DNA from: Prochilodus magdalenae
Taxonomy: Eukaryota; Chordata; Actinopteri; Characiformes; Prochilodontidae
Assembly (NCBI GenBank): GCA_024036415.1
Contig: JAMWET010003878.1
Location: forward strand, 214,001 to 278,000
DNA length: 64,000 nucleotides
Direction: 5' to 3'
The notes below the pieces were generated by a model that saw only the letters and a program-made list of their open reading frames with translations, made no database searches and was not told the origin of the DNA. Positions 1-11,319 of this stretch are shown one piece after another. The translations under genes and the position numbers were made by a program. Position 1 is the stretch's first letter. Every line of letters starts with the position of its first letter.

Positions 1-119
1 AAAACATAGCATATTTCTAGTTGTTATTTTCATCAGTCTTGGAAGGATGGAGAACCATGGTTGGCCTTGAATCATTTAAATTTCATGAGCTAAATATTTT
101 AATTTCCAAATACTGAATG

Positions 120-120
<1 letters not shown>

Positions 121-177
<57 letters not shown>
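121..177. repeat. (TA)n(TG)n microsatellite
   Basis: An alternating TA run of about 38 bases passes directly into a TG run of about 15 bases. It produces a spurious minus-strand frame ending in repeated Ile-Tyr. Compound TA/TG tracts are common in fish intergenic DNA. Confidence 0.95.
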
Positions 178-419
178 AAATTAATCAGCCATTCATACGG
201 TGGTGTTAGATTACTTATCTCAACAAAGTGAAAGCCCAAAGTACCTGAGAGGGTCATGTAATTATGTGTAAAATCACTCCAATTAAACATTGCCATGTTA
301 ACTTTTGGAGTGCACACACTCAGCTTTCAACTCCACATAATATAATTAGGATTCAGCAAAAACCCTAAAATTAGGTGCAGGCATTAGCAGTGGATGGGCT
401 CATCCTGTTTGTGATGCTT

Positions 420-1170
420 TCGAGTTAAGAATGGTACTCTCACCCTGGCTGCTTCCCGACTGGAGTGCTGATAGGCCCTCTGCTAGGCCCTCTGCAAGTA
501 CACAAGGGCCCTGGTTGAGGAGGCTCTCATCCAGCAGTCCCTAATCATCAGCCTGTGCCTAGTCCCCGGTGCCTGGCTGATGGACCACATGGGTCGCGCC
601 AAGGATGTCCCACCCATAAATCAGAAGGCCGGGAGGGGTGACAGCGCACAAAATAGGTGAATTGTCCTTGGGATCCAGGGGGCTGACGTTAGTTCCCGTT
701 CCACCCTCCCTGCCCCAGAGTGCACACAACACTCCTTTATGTTTCTCCTGAAGCAAAGAGTAGTATGGGTGCTCCCCTAGAGCCCCCCCAGAAACCCACC
801 CAACAACCTCCATCTGGGTTCCCGCCTCCACGACTTCTCCCAGCCAGACCCAAGCTATGAACTGCTTCCCGAGTCAGTTACCGGCGTAATTGAAAGTGCT
901 TTGTCATGGCTTTCAGGCCAACACTGATGGATGTGAAGTTGAATGAGCTTTGGGTTTTAGTTATACTGGGAGGAAGTCGTGGAGAGAAGGGGGGTAGATT
1001 TATCATCACCGGCACCCGAGGCCACCAGGGGCTGTTTGAAGCACAACCTCCCTCTACCTCCCTGTGATCTGTTAATTATTACTTATTTAACCTGCACCAC
1101 CTAAATCACCACACTTTATCTTGTCTGGAAAAGTTAAAGGGATACCACGGGTGATGACTCGGAGGGTCGG
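420..1170. promoter_or_regulatory. Enhancer-like non-coding island (candidate)
   Basis: This is a GC-richer stretch of complex, non-repetitive sequence between AT-rich flanks. Its right part (about 1065-1140) has AT-rich homeodomain-type cores such as TTAATTATTA beside CACCACCTAAATC. No frame looks coding; the 90-codon minus frame at 559-831 has no recognisable domain. The regulatory reading rests on texture only and needs alignment with other fish. Confidence 0.22.
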
Positions 1171-1914
1171 GAATTAGAGAAGAAAAAAAGGTTACATGCA
1201 TAGGACTGTTAGATGAATAAAAGTGTTGCTAAGCAGCAGGATTACATGGGCTAATATTGCATCAAACTTTTGATTTGCTTACTCTTAGAAACTCACAGTG
1301 CAAATTTTTACCTGCACATTAGCTTTTATGGAAGGTGAAGGAATTCATAATAAAAATGAAATATATAAATTTAAAGAATGTTAATACAGCTATGCCAAAC
1401 CTGTCACTATTTTTCCCTGTTCTTGTGCTGGTGAAGCCTTGAGAAGCACGTTGGACGTGATTAAGGATATCCAAGTTAAATGAAAATCCTTGACAGCAAA
1501 GTGCTCTCAGTACAGCTCCAGCAGAACTAAATCTTACTTGTCAGAATTGATAATTGCATGATACAAATTCACCTAAGCACTGACGCTAAGACTTTCTCTA
1601 GGAAAACAGAACTTGTGAGATGAGTTCTGAAAGAATTAAGTGTTCTACTAAAGCCCTGTCACGTAAAAATCACTAATGTATGACTGATCTAGAGAGCTGG
1701 ATGATCTATAATTTTATTGGAACTTTGTGTGTTGCTTAATATCTCTTGCGGAATGCATCTAGCTGACCTATAAAGAATTAATGAGATTTAAATTCAATAG
1801 TCCATCTTTAACCATTTCCTGTTTATGGTTTATGATGTACGTACTTTCATGCTGTTCGTAATCGATACAAGATAACCTTTGCCACAAATCAAACCAACGT
1901 CTCTCTGATTTCAG
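1171..1914. other. Non-coding, no feature seen
   Basis: AT-rich unique sequence with stops in all frames. I see no repeat family, hairpin or RNA gene. The last 20 bases form the pyrimidine-rich acceptor of the candidate exon that follows. Confidence 0.6.
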
Positions 1915-1979
1915 CTGCAGCAAACACCAAAGAAATGCTCAGCTTTTCCACACCCCAGAATGAGAAGCGCAGGAAGTCA
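1915..1979 (+). other. Candidate exon with strong splice sites
   Basis: A 65-bp block is preceded by a pyrimidine-rich acceptor (TCTCTCTGATTTCAG, ending 1914) and followed by a consensus donor (TCA then GTAAGT, 1980-1985). One of three frames, starting GCAGCAAAC at 1917, is open throughout. It would encode 21 residues containing NTKEML and ending NEKRRKS, a basic patch. I do not recognise the protein. An alternative acceptor lies six bases downstream at 1920. Strong donors are expected by chance in 64 kb, so this is only a candidate. Confidence 0.2.
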
Positions 1980-3567
1980 GTAAGTTCTCATTGTCTCTTC
2001 TTATTAGAGCACGCCCCCAGCTGCCTGAGTCCTGGCGCGGGGCCAGTGTAGGGGCCAGCTAGCTTGGCTCTGATCTGATCTGGCCTCCTTTGTGAGCTGA
2101 GGAGCAGGGAAAGGCTTTTTTTCCTTCCTCTATCTTTGCTGGGGTGGCTGCTGTCCTAGAGCCATGTTGGAATGCTGAAGCAGCGATGGAGGTGCAGGGG
2201 AGAGAAGCGACCTCGCCTTGTGATGTGTGTGTCGGGGTCATGGCGTGAGGTTAGCCAGATTATAAATAAAGCCCAGCATGGAGATGGGGAGATGGAGAAA
2301 GGTGAACGACAGGGCTGGCAGCAGCGATGCCCTCGCTCACTCCAAACCCTTGGCTCAGGGCTGAAAAGGCATCATGTGTGAAAGGCATTTTTTTGATAGA
2401 TGCATAGTGAAACACAGAAATGGCTAGTTTCAGTAGGTTTGCCATTTTCTGCTCAGTGACAGAATTGCTTCAGAAACAAAGCAACATCATGTGCTGGCCC
2501 TTTCTTCACTTTACATGCTGTGGGTTTAACTTTTTTGATTAGCCCTGTCTCAGTGGGGGTGACACACAAAGGACCGAAACCCCCAAGTCAACAAAGCAGA
2601 TCGGACCAGGATGTACCCAGTCTGAGAAGGTGTATTGGAATGTTATAGACATAGAAAAAGCCAATGTGCTTGGTCGGTGGGTGTGTATGTGTATGCTGGT
2701 GGGTTAGCATTCAGATGTAACGGTGTGTATACTTTTTCTTGATGGACACAACCGGACAAAGAGCAGGACTCTGCCACAGGCGTCAACACCTGGCCAGGGA
2801 GAGAGAAAAAGGCAGACAAAGGAACGCTACCTTAACAGAAAGACCAGTCTCCGGAGTAAACACAGCTCACCTGCTTTAACCAAGCAACTTGTGAAACTGA
2901 ATACGCCTCAGTTTCACACCAACGTCCCCTTATGGGATGTCCCTCTGGACCAGCTGCAGGCCAATAGCAAGGCTGTGGAAATAAGGACAAGCCTTTGTTT
3001 ATTTCCACACCAGGCTCAGCGCTGAAGAAGGGAAATCAGATAACCGTGGCTTGAGTTTATCTTGGAGCTTTATAAGAACACGTACAGAGCAGCACATATG
3101 ATGAGTTTCAAACTGAAAAAGTCCTGCGCCACTCTGTGCAGTAACGTGCTGTCTGTATCTTGTTCTTAAGTGTGAAGAAATTCACCAAGTAGCAATCAAT
3201 GGCTAGATCATTGCCTATGGGAAAATTAGCATGGTAAATGAATATTAACTTGCAGATGGTGTGGTATAGGGCAATGCGGCAGCTCCTAACTAACAATTGA
3301 TTAACTTGTAAATTCCCATCGCCCAGCTGTTGTTCAGGCTGTTTACCATAAAGAAGAGAGGGGAAGGCACAGAGAGAGGATCCAGATGCTTTGGGTACAG
3401 AGGAAAGGCAATCTGTCATTATTGGGAACTAACTCTGATGGATGCCGCTTTGAATGGGTATTGGTTTTAGTTAAACATGACAGAGTGAGGGACGATACGT
3501 CATCGGTCACAAAGGTTTCAAAAGGTTCACTGATGACTCGGCGCTGCCTTTTCTTTTTTGTTTTCAG
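1980..3567. other. Non-coding, no feature seen
   Basis: Mixed-composition sequence. A 100-codon plus frame (2723-3025) and a 103-codon minus frame (3108-3419) lack domains, splice context and any recognisable similarity. The segment ends in a T-rich acceptor-like tract at 3548-3567. Confidence 0.55.
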
Positions 3568-3678
3568 GATGACCTCTTGTCCATGTACCAGCTGCTAATT
3601 AAGTCAAATGGAGCTTTTTTTCCATCCACGTCTTTGGTCGGGATAAATGGAAAAGCAGACTTTACTTCTTTGGGCTGA
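3568..3678 (+). other. Possible terminal exon (weak)
   Basis: A T-rich tract ending in CAG at 3565-3567 precedes a frame that runs 36 codons from GATGACCTC (DDLLSMYQLL...) to TGA at 3676-3678. Phase 0 matches the end of the candidate exon at 1915-1979, so the two could be joined in frame on the plus strand. No convincing donor follows, so it would have to be a last exon; a possible AATAAA lies at 4536-4541. The protein is not recognised and the model may be chance. Confidence 0.1.
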
Positions 3679-5264
3679 TTTGTCTGTCATTGAGCCAGCT
3701 AAAGTCTTTAAAACAGAGATATAAAATTAGAAGTTATTAAGCTTATGTGGTTTCTTTTGGGGTGATAAAATGCTCAGGGAAAACAGAGGCATAAAACAAA
3801 TGCTCTCAGAATTTTATTTGAATTGATCGGATTATAAATTAAAGATTTTTTTGTTTCATGTCTTGAAATTGGTTCTTTTTTCTGTTACACTGACTATGCA
3901 GTGAAATCCACTCCTGAATCATGTGGGAAAGCAGATCTCGTAGTTCTGGAAATGACTTCTCTAAGAAAACACAGGACTTCAAAAGGCCTGTTCATGGGGT
4001 TCTGCACTATAAGATCTGCGGTGATGTGTGTGCATGTCTGCGTATGTGCATGTGTGTCTGCGGGAGGGCAAGGTCTGTGCGTCCGCACGGAAACTCAGTC
4101 CCACTCGGCCTCCAAACGGGCCTGAACGAGCCAGGGCATGGTGAACGGTCGGATGCACCTTGCCCCTCACTGACCCTCAGCTCCTCAGGTACATGTGGAC
4201 CTTCCATCCAGCTGCACAGGATCAGACGTGCTTCAAGCTAGCTAGCGCCACCTGGGACGTTGTGAAGGGAGGGCAGCCAATCACTGACCCCACAGGGGAA
4301 CCCCCTGACAGGGCCCCAGGTGAGGCCTGGTCAGCCAAACACAAGGCAGAACCAGCAGAGGGCCTCCACGGGATTGTATAAACAACACTTCTGCAGAACT
4401 CATCTCACACTCACCTCACACCAGCTGCCAAACCTTGTTAATGTCTCATCTCCATTCTTTAACTGGATCAGAAGTCAGAACACACACTTCCAGGAGAGCT
4501 GGAAAGATTTTGTTCAAGCACATTAATATTTAATTAATAAAATTGTATGATTCTGTATTGATAAAAACAAAGGATGGTAAGCACATTGGCTATCTGATGG
4601 CCATGTCCAGTGACCATCATGTGTAGCATAAAAATGACTATGAAAAATTAAATCTGCATTTTTATTCACTCAAATAATCTGAGAAATAACTAGAAATAAA
4701 CAAGATTTATGATTAAATGTCATTTCTTATTCTGCTTTTTCATGTCACTTCAGGGTTTCTCATCACAGACTGGTTTATGAATATATTTTGAATTAAAATG
4801 ATAAAATGTGTCAAACTGTCTTGTTGTGTGTCTCTTGTTAAGTGCACTGTCAGTTTCCTGTCTGTCTCTGTAACTTCTCTTTTATTTCCTTATTATTTTA
4901 AACACATTTAATGTGGGTAATAAAACAGTTAACATAGTTCTACAATTATTAGAAAACCGTGATAGAAAATAAGTACTTTGTACATTCCAGATATGACAAA
5001 GATCTGTGTTATTAGAGCATCTTATATATCATAACCATAATTATTATAATTATTAATCATTCATAGTAGTATGCAAAAGGAAGATTCTTCATTGATGTAA
5101 TACCTGTCAAAATGGGCATTAAGTACAATCATTCATTTTTCAGACTGTTCACAGACTTTTAACAGACATGAGAACCTCCAAAACTAAGTATAACCCCAAA
5201 TTTATTAGAATGTAATGTGTCCACTCTTTACTTTTGTGTACCCTGCTGCCACTTTAACTTCGCT
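3679..5264. other. Non-coding, with a short GT-rich patch
   Basis: Mostly AT-rich unique sequence. At about 4020-4065 there is an imperfect GT-rich patch, and overlapping short frames in both strands around 3900-4380 arise from it and from GC-richer DNA at 4080-4330. No RNA gene or repeat family is recognised. Confidence 0.55.
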
Positions 5265-6560
5265 TTATCTCTCACTGTCAGATAAACAGTACTGATATGA
5301 TGTGTAGTTGTCACAAAGACAATACTGAAAAAAACAGCAGACACAACAGTAATACCATGTGGGGTACCACATCGCACACCTTTTCCACCTTGAGGCAGGG
5401 CTTCTCATGTTCTCCTCCCAGCTATGGGGCAATGACGTATCTGCCAGCATAGATTAAACACCCAGACCTTCTCTCCCAGGTGTCTAACTCTGCCAAGGAC
5501 TGCCTTTGGGTTCCTTGGGTAGTTGGTCATCTAGAGGCCGCCCATATAAGAAGTTGAGGGGCTCTCCAATTCTGCCGCATCAAAAAAGTGTCTGGAGTTC
5601 AGCCCATGGACCACTCCACTAATCTGTCACTCTGCAGTCTCAAAGCATGGTCCAAGTCTTGTGTTTCCACCTGCATGTAGTAGCTTCTGGACGAGTCGTC
5701 CTCACTGTTCCAACTCTGGTTACCATGCAACTTTCCTGGGATGCTGATTAGTAGAGGCTACTCGTTCGATGGGGCTCCTAGAATGTAACTGTAACTGGGT
5801 CTCAAAACTGTCCTAGTGGGCCCTTCTTTACCACACCAATGTCAAAGTCTTTTTCTAAGTGGACAAGGTGCAGGTGCTGCAGGAGTTCCAGAGCCGATAG
5901 AGGGTCTGCTCTCAAAGCTTCAGTATGTCCCTCATCTCCTCCAGCCATATAGTGGCTTTAATGGGCTGAGCCAACATGTTGAGGTGTGGCCACCCTTGTT
6001 GCTCTAGCAATTTTACCACCGGTGCAGTGACAAGTCTGCACTCTGCTTGGTCTGCAGGTCTTCATTCTCCAGCCTTTGGCATAGTTTTCACCTTAACCAT
6101 GCATTACTGTGAGCCTGGCTTCCATTCCAGTGGTACTGGGCAAGGATGCCATGGAATGCCAAGGATGCCTTTTCTATCTTTAACTGTCCTATCTACCGCC
6201 ACAGGTCAGCTTTTCCTTCAGTTAACCTGTGCCACAACCCTCTGCGCAGCACACTATGAATCTTCAAGACAGCATATTCCTTCTCCTGAATGCCCATGCT
6301 TCACAGCACCTTGTTTGCTTTTGCAGACTTTTGGAGAGTGTACTCTTCCCTCGTGCCACTGGATCTGGTTCTTTGTAGCATCTTCTTGTCCTCCACCAGT
6401 CTCTCCTCCGCCTGCCGCTCTGTGCCCCTCTTAGCATCCCCAGCATATAGCCTTGGAGCTGGGTCCTTAGATTCCAACACCGTTGCAGCATTAGGGTTCT
6501 TCCAATGATATCAGACTATTCAAAATTCTGGTCAGCATACAGCAAACAGAACAATGGGGG
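5265..6560 (-). mobile_element. Unclassified insert, possible decayed retroelement
   Basis: This 1.3-kb block is GC-richer and more even in composition than its AT-rich flanks, with sharp edges on both sides. Read on the minus strand, open segments broken by stops resemble old coding DNA. A frame at 6264-6491 runs QSGRRRRDWWRTRRC, and the neighbouring frame reads as a charged helical stretch (RLVEDKKML...) of the kind seen in linker regions of LINE-type polyproteins. I see no reverse transcriptase, integrase or protease motif and no clear LTRs or terminal repeats. It could instead be a processed pseudogene or unique non-coding DNA. Confidence 0.28.
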
Positions 6561-8190
6561 AAAACACAGACTAGCGCTAGCTCATTCTTAGCAGGCTACC
6601 CTCTCCACTTCTAGCTCTCTCTGTGATACTTGCCATGAAATCTTATCCCCACCTTTCACAATCGGAGTCCTGGGAAAAAAAACAGTTCAAAACAAACAAA
6701 CCAAATATCTATAAAAAAAAAACTAAGTAGAAACTAAGCATGGCTGACATCATAGTATTTAGTTGCTGAGTGTAATTAAATGTTAAATATGATTTCTTTC
6801 TAACATTGTAGTTAATGGCTGTTTTAAAATGAAATGGCTTCTGACTTTTGCGCGATGCTGTTTTTCTTTATTTTATAATAGAGGAATTTCTTGTCTATTT
6901 TTAATAAGGAAAGAATCTATTTATTTATTTAACAGGACATCTCTTGGTTTAGCTGAAACTTGGGTGAATTTCAGTTGTTCTGTATATAACTGTTTATTTA
7001 TACCAATTTCAGGTCACATTGGAGGTTATATGTAAACGGCAGAGTAAATGTTAATAGATGTTAATATGGCAATTATATTGACACGACTCAGTGGAAAACT
7101 GTAGATCATTGGCCAATCATGGATTGTAAGCCAAGGAGTTTATATTTAAATGCGTTAATCAGATGGGGAAAAAAAGACTCAATTCTCAGTCTTCTCAGTT
7201 TCTTGAGTGCAAATTAAATGGAATATGAAATGCATTTCACAACTGATTTCATTACGGAATCCTTCATTAAGGCACATGAGCCATTTTACCCTTGTTTAAA
7301 TACCAGCTTTGTAGAAAAGCATTAGGTGAGAGTGGAGGCAGAACTGCAGTTTATTGTCTTGTTTTACAGTATAACATAAAGCAGTGGGGTTTATGGAAAG
7401 CATGACAAGGTACTGTGGTGTTTTAGTAGTAGACTGTTTAGACAGTCTGCGAGTGTTGGAAAAGATTCCAGGGCGGAGGCGGTTTTAGCAAGCTTGTCTT
7501 TAGATGTGAGGAGCTTCTGACTCTGCCTTGGTCTCCAGCAGATAATGTTGGATCCAGGCTTTTGAAGGCCCAGCTTAGAGATCCCTCTGATCCGGGCCCA
7601 TGTGGCCATGCTGATCATGAACGTGACCACTGGCTGTCTGTCTGTAACAGGTGAAAAATAAGGGTCTCACCGGCTCGTTTGAAAGAAGTCATGTGAGGAG
7701 GGGGGGAAAAGAGCAGAGGAGCTTTTCAGCCAGCAGGCTTCAGACAGGAGGACTCTAGAGGAAACAGCAGAAAGCCATTAACTAACCACAGTATTACGGT
7801 GATCTATTTGCAAGGATGAGCTACAGACAGCTAATGAACTAGCCTTAACGTTTTTTCCCTTTCTCTCTCTCTCCTATGCCTCCTCCTCTTTTTTCCATTC
7901 CTTCCCCTCCTGTTGCCCAGTGCTGAGGAAAGCTTTCGCCTGTACAAAACAGCATGACAGATCAATGCTTGATTCCAAAATCAAGGGAAAAAGGTTATTC
8001 TCCAGTCTCCGTGGGATTCCACACTCTTCTTTCCCTCTCCAATATCTAATGCCCTCCCCCTTTCTCCATTTACAACCAAACAAGTCTTGCTCTCCCCCAC
8101 ACTCCCTAATTAAGACCAAGGCGGAGGGGCTTATTTTCTCCTTTTTTCCTTCTGCCTCTCGCTTTTTTTTGTAGTCTTCTTGGTTATGCT
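6561..8190. other. Non-coding; pyrimidine-rich end
   Basis: AT-rich to 7400, then more balanced. From about 7855 to 8170 the plus strand is strongly C/T-rich with repeated CTCTC, CCCTCC and TTTTTTCC blocks. This accounts for the 125-codon minus frame at 7874-8251, which is K/E/R-biased and not a credible protein. Confidence 0.55.
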
Positions 8191-8560
8191 TGTAGTGTTG
8201 GTGTGTGGAGTGTGAAAACAGATCTGATGGACTGCGTGCCCCCGACTCCACCCCACCCAGGCTCCAGCAGGTACAGCCTGTGTGATTGACAGCTCTCAGG
8301 TCAGCCGCCCATCTCCCAGCCTGGTGGAGGGTGGGCGGTAAAAGGAGAGAGAGAAGGGGGTTAAAAAAAGAGAAAGATTTGGAATGCCTGGGACCCTGAT
8401 TGCTTTACAGCCGGCGCTGTCACAGCCATTGTGCGTCTCCGTATTATTAGGGCTAGCCATCTTTCACCGTCTGGGAGGCGTCGCGTTTGCTGCTTCTCCA
8501 GCATAAAGGAACATTGCAAAAACCTATTCAAAACCTCCTCTTTCTCTCTGGCTTAAAGGG
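8191..8560. promoter_or_regulatory. Enhancer-like island with a PBX-MEIS site
   Basis: A GC-rich, non-repetitive island. It contains TGATTGACAG at 8283-8292, which is the consensus composite site of PBX with MEIS/PREP (TALE homeodomain) proteins. Further right are a GCCGGCGCTGTCACAGCC segment (8411-8428) and ATTATTAGGGCTAGCC, both complex sequence. No coding potential is seen. The motif is visible in the sequence; enhancer function is inferred. Confidence 0.35.
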
Positions 8561-8724
8561 AACTCGGGGTATGGTTTGGTGGGGGTACATGGTGGGGGGG
8601 TGTAAGAGACAAGCATAAACCGCTCCAGTTGGGTTGTCAGACAGTGTCACCAGTAGGTCCCTAGGGAATGAATGCCTGGGCTGGAAGATCTCAAACCCAA
8701 AAAGAAAATTCTGTACTGCTGTTG

Positions 8725-8807
8725 TCTGTGTCTTAGACCATACCAACACTACCAGTCGATATTGATTACAGTGTGAAATAAGCAGGTGCAAGTCATGTCC
8801 AGTCCAA
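8725..8807 (+). mobile_element. 5S rRNA-like SINE head, copy A
   Basis: The segment begins GTCTTAGACCATACC (8730-8744), close to the 5' end of vertebrate 5S rRNA. Forty bases on it has TAAGCAG (8779-8785); in 5S rRNA the same two blocks are 43 bases apart, the second being part of the internal promoter. It is clearly related to copy B at 10910-10993: the 37 bases from 8771 match at 33 positions and the CATACC-to-GTGTGAA spacing is 32 in both. Both copies share differences from 5S rRNA, so a 5S-derived SINE (SINE3 class) fits better than two independent 5S pseudogenes. The tail is not identified. Confidence 0.45.
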
Positions 8808-9294
8808 GCATATCATGCCTCTGTCTACTTCTACTGTGTAAAGGTGTTAACTAATATGATTCCTGATTGTAAATCACTGACTAAACTTATTGCATTTATT
8901 ATACTGCAGTTATTCATCCATTATGTATATGCTACTCTTTACAGTATGTCAGCATTCCAGGTAGATGAAAGGGTGAAAGTTTGAATCTTGTAGACAGAAT
9001 TTTATTAAATTTATTTATTAGAACTAAGGGTATTATTATGTGTTGAACTTTTTAAATGTTGTGTGCTGTTTATTGCTATGTCTAAACAGGCAAATCCGCC
9101 CAATAAATGATGTTCCCAAAGGTGTCTCTAGCGTTATGTTATCTTTCGAAAAGACACTAACATGTACACAAGCAACTATCCAAACACACATTGAAAATGA
9201 CGTGCTTAGGTGCCTCTATAATAACTAGAAGAGATATTTAGAAATAAGATACTTAAAGATACTTAAAGCTTTCATTTTTGAATGATAATGCTAT
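8808..9294. other. Non-coding, no feature seen
   Basis: AT-rich unique sequence. A 62-codon plus frame at 9040-9228 has no recognisable features. Confidence 0.6.
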
Positions 9295-9430
9295 TTCAAA
9301 CTCCACTTTTACATTTTTTTTAAAGTTTCACAGGTGTTTCTGTTCATTCTTCCACTGTGAGAAGATCAGTCGCTATGGGTCTAAAAGGACGTATGGCTCT
9401 CATGAAGCAGTTTCTGACGTTTTATGAGGT
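9295..9430 (+). mobile_element. Tc1-like transposase fragment (family II, copy 1)
   Basis: From 9330 one frame reads TGVSVHSSTVRR, and about ten codons later GLKGRMALMKQFL. This is the N-terminal helix-turn-helix part of a fish Tc1-like transposase (usual pattern TGxSVHxSTVRRRLxxxGLKG). Only about 30 codons survive and the terminal repeats are not visible. The same block recurs near 14.05 and 18.15 kb. Confidence 0.75.
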
Positions 9431-10335
9431 GATAGGTCTGAATTTGTAATTCGCATGACTGAACTTTGGAAGTGTGGGAAACATTGATGCATGGACACAA
9501 TATATATTGAGCATTTTAATATCATATTTCGTTGTTGAGACTATTGTGCTGAAACATGAAAATGTTTTTAATATATACAACATGATCACTGATGTTCCTG
9601 TTTTTTAAGATATTAAATACATATCCTAATATTAAATTATTATCTATACTAGTATAGGTCTAGTAGTAAAACCAATTAAATTATGAACAAATTGAATAAT
9701 GTAAGCTTGTAGTTCTAATCATTTAGTGTATATGGAGTACAAGAATCTTTTTTTCCAGCTCAGGTATAAATCCTACAATACAACTACTAAAGCTCTTACT
9801 GATGCTACTTAGCTAGTATTAGTGCTAGCCCGTGGTGAAGAGTCACAAGTATTTCCATTTTGGGTGACTTTACCTCTTACTTTAACTTTAACTACATTTC
9901 AAACTCAAATATCTTTCTTTTTACTCCACTACATTATGGGCAAATCTGCTGTGCCTGTTATGTGTGCATAAAAAAGTAACATGCCAAAACGAAAGAAGCA
10001 GGAAGCAAGCCCACCAATCAGGGTACAGCAGTCACTTTGTTTTGCACTTGTTTTGACATATTGGACAGAGCTTGTTTCTGCCTAATGGAAACTGTTTGCA
10101 TCCAATGTTTTGTGTTTCTAATCATTTTAATTGACATCAGTGTCCGACTAATTATTGACATTCTAATAAAGCTAATGTTTCTGTTATTCACAAGGTAACT
10201 TTGCATGATTGACTCCCTTCCTGAAGTTATCATTCATCTTTAATTCATATGAAGGATTTAAAAAGTTACGCAGTTTCTTTAAACACCTAAACATACTCAT
10301 CTTTCCCACTTCCTAATATCAGTCAGACAGGTGTA
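9431..10335. other. Non-coding, AT-rich
   Basis: AT-rich sequence. A block with GTGACTTTACCTCTTACTTTAAC-type composition at about 9860-9960 may be further decayed repeat, but I cannot assign it. No credible frame. Confidence 0.5.
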
Positions 10336-11319
10336 GTGTGTATAATCTCTGCCTTTTCTCTCGCACACAACAACAGAACAAGTGCCACCCCCTCACCCCC
10401 CCATCCCAACCCACCACCCCCCGTCCAGTTTCTGTCTTCTGATTCCCCAGGCCAGGATGACAGACTGACAGGTTGCTGGAGGTCAGTGAAGCTGCGGCTC
10501 CTGCGCTCCCTGGGGCTGGCCCGATAGCCTGTCCATGTCTCCTACTGCTTTGGTGTGTGTTGTGCAGGGAGTGGGAGGCGTTTCTCTCTAACTCTTTGCT
10601 GGAACCCTGCCGACGGCTCGCCTATGTACCAGTCTCCGTGGAGATGTGACAGCGGGGCGGGGTGCTACTCTCACCTTTCTGGTCAGCGACTTCCCCGGCT
10701 TCCCCTGCAGGGACCAGCCTGGCCCAGCAACAGCCGCTCCCTTTTTTCCTCCAGCCACCTCGCTCCTCCCTTCTTCACCATTTCACCTCTCTCCCTTGTT
10801 GTTGTTTTTTTTTTTTCTTCCCACTTTCTTTTGTGTGTGTTGTTATGCTTGTGGCTAGGCACGGAGCAGGACACCCCTGGCTCTAGTCAGTCAGGGACCC
10901 GGGGAACATTCTGTGCTCTCGGATCATACCGGTGTCCCAGTCAGTTTGGGGTACGAGTGTGAAATAAGCAGATGCAAGTCTTGTCCGGTCCGAAAACAGC
11001 ACTACTATGTTTGCATTCACGCCCTGGCACAGGCTGGCCGCCTCAAGGCCTGCTGGGACAGCGGACCTGCGAGTCTGGGCAGGGCCTGGGAAGGAGGGGG
11101 GCAGCAGCGCATTGGGACCGGCCCACGCTACTCTACACGCCCATCCCGCTCCCATTATGTTTGGACCGAGGGGGGTGCGAAATCAGTCCCCGATGGTCTC
11201 TCCTGCTGAAAGATCATTTCTGAGTTGGCTGGAGCTAGAGGCTCAGCCAGTACCCCATCGTTTTGTCCCGTTATCCCTTCCTGCCGTCCCAGCCCACCAT
11301 CACTGGGGCCTTTCAGGAT
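10336..11319. promoter_or_regulatory. GC-rich non-coding island
   Basis: About 1 kb of GC-rich sequence with several overlapping frames in both strands, caused by composition. C-rich tracts lie at 10388-10425 and a T run at 10806-10817. A 5S-like element (copy B) is embedded at 10910-10993. There is no TATA box and no strong donor on the plus strand, so a promoter is not demonstrated. A conserved regulatory island or a GC-rich repeat cluster are both possible. Confidence 0.3.
10910..10993 (+). mobile_element. 5S rRNA-like SINE head, copy B
   Basis: This copy starts TCTGTGCTCTCGGATCATACC-like at 10910, comparable to the TCTACGGCCATACC start of 5S rRNA. It has TAAGCAG at 10965-10971 and the core from 10957 that matches copy A at 33 of 37 positions. 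Within that core the first three differences from copy A fall at third positions of one frame (CEISRCKSCPV in both). I take that as coincidence, because the spacing and ends fit a 5S-derived element better than an exon. Confidence 0.45.

Noticed and set aside
8771..10993. CEISRCKSCPV reading shared by the two 5S-like copies, as a coding exon
   Set aside because: Differences at third positions are few enough to be chance, copy A has an in-frame stop just upstream, and 5S-like spacing explains the similarity better.
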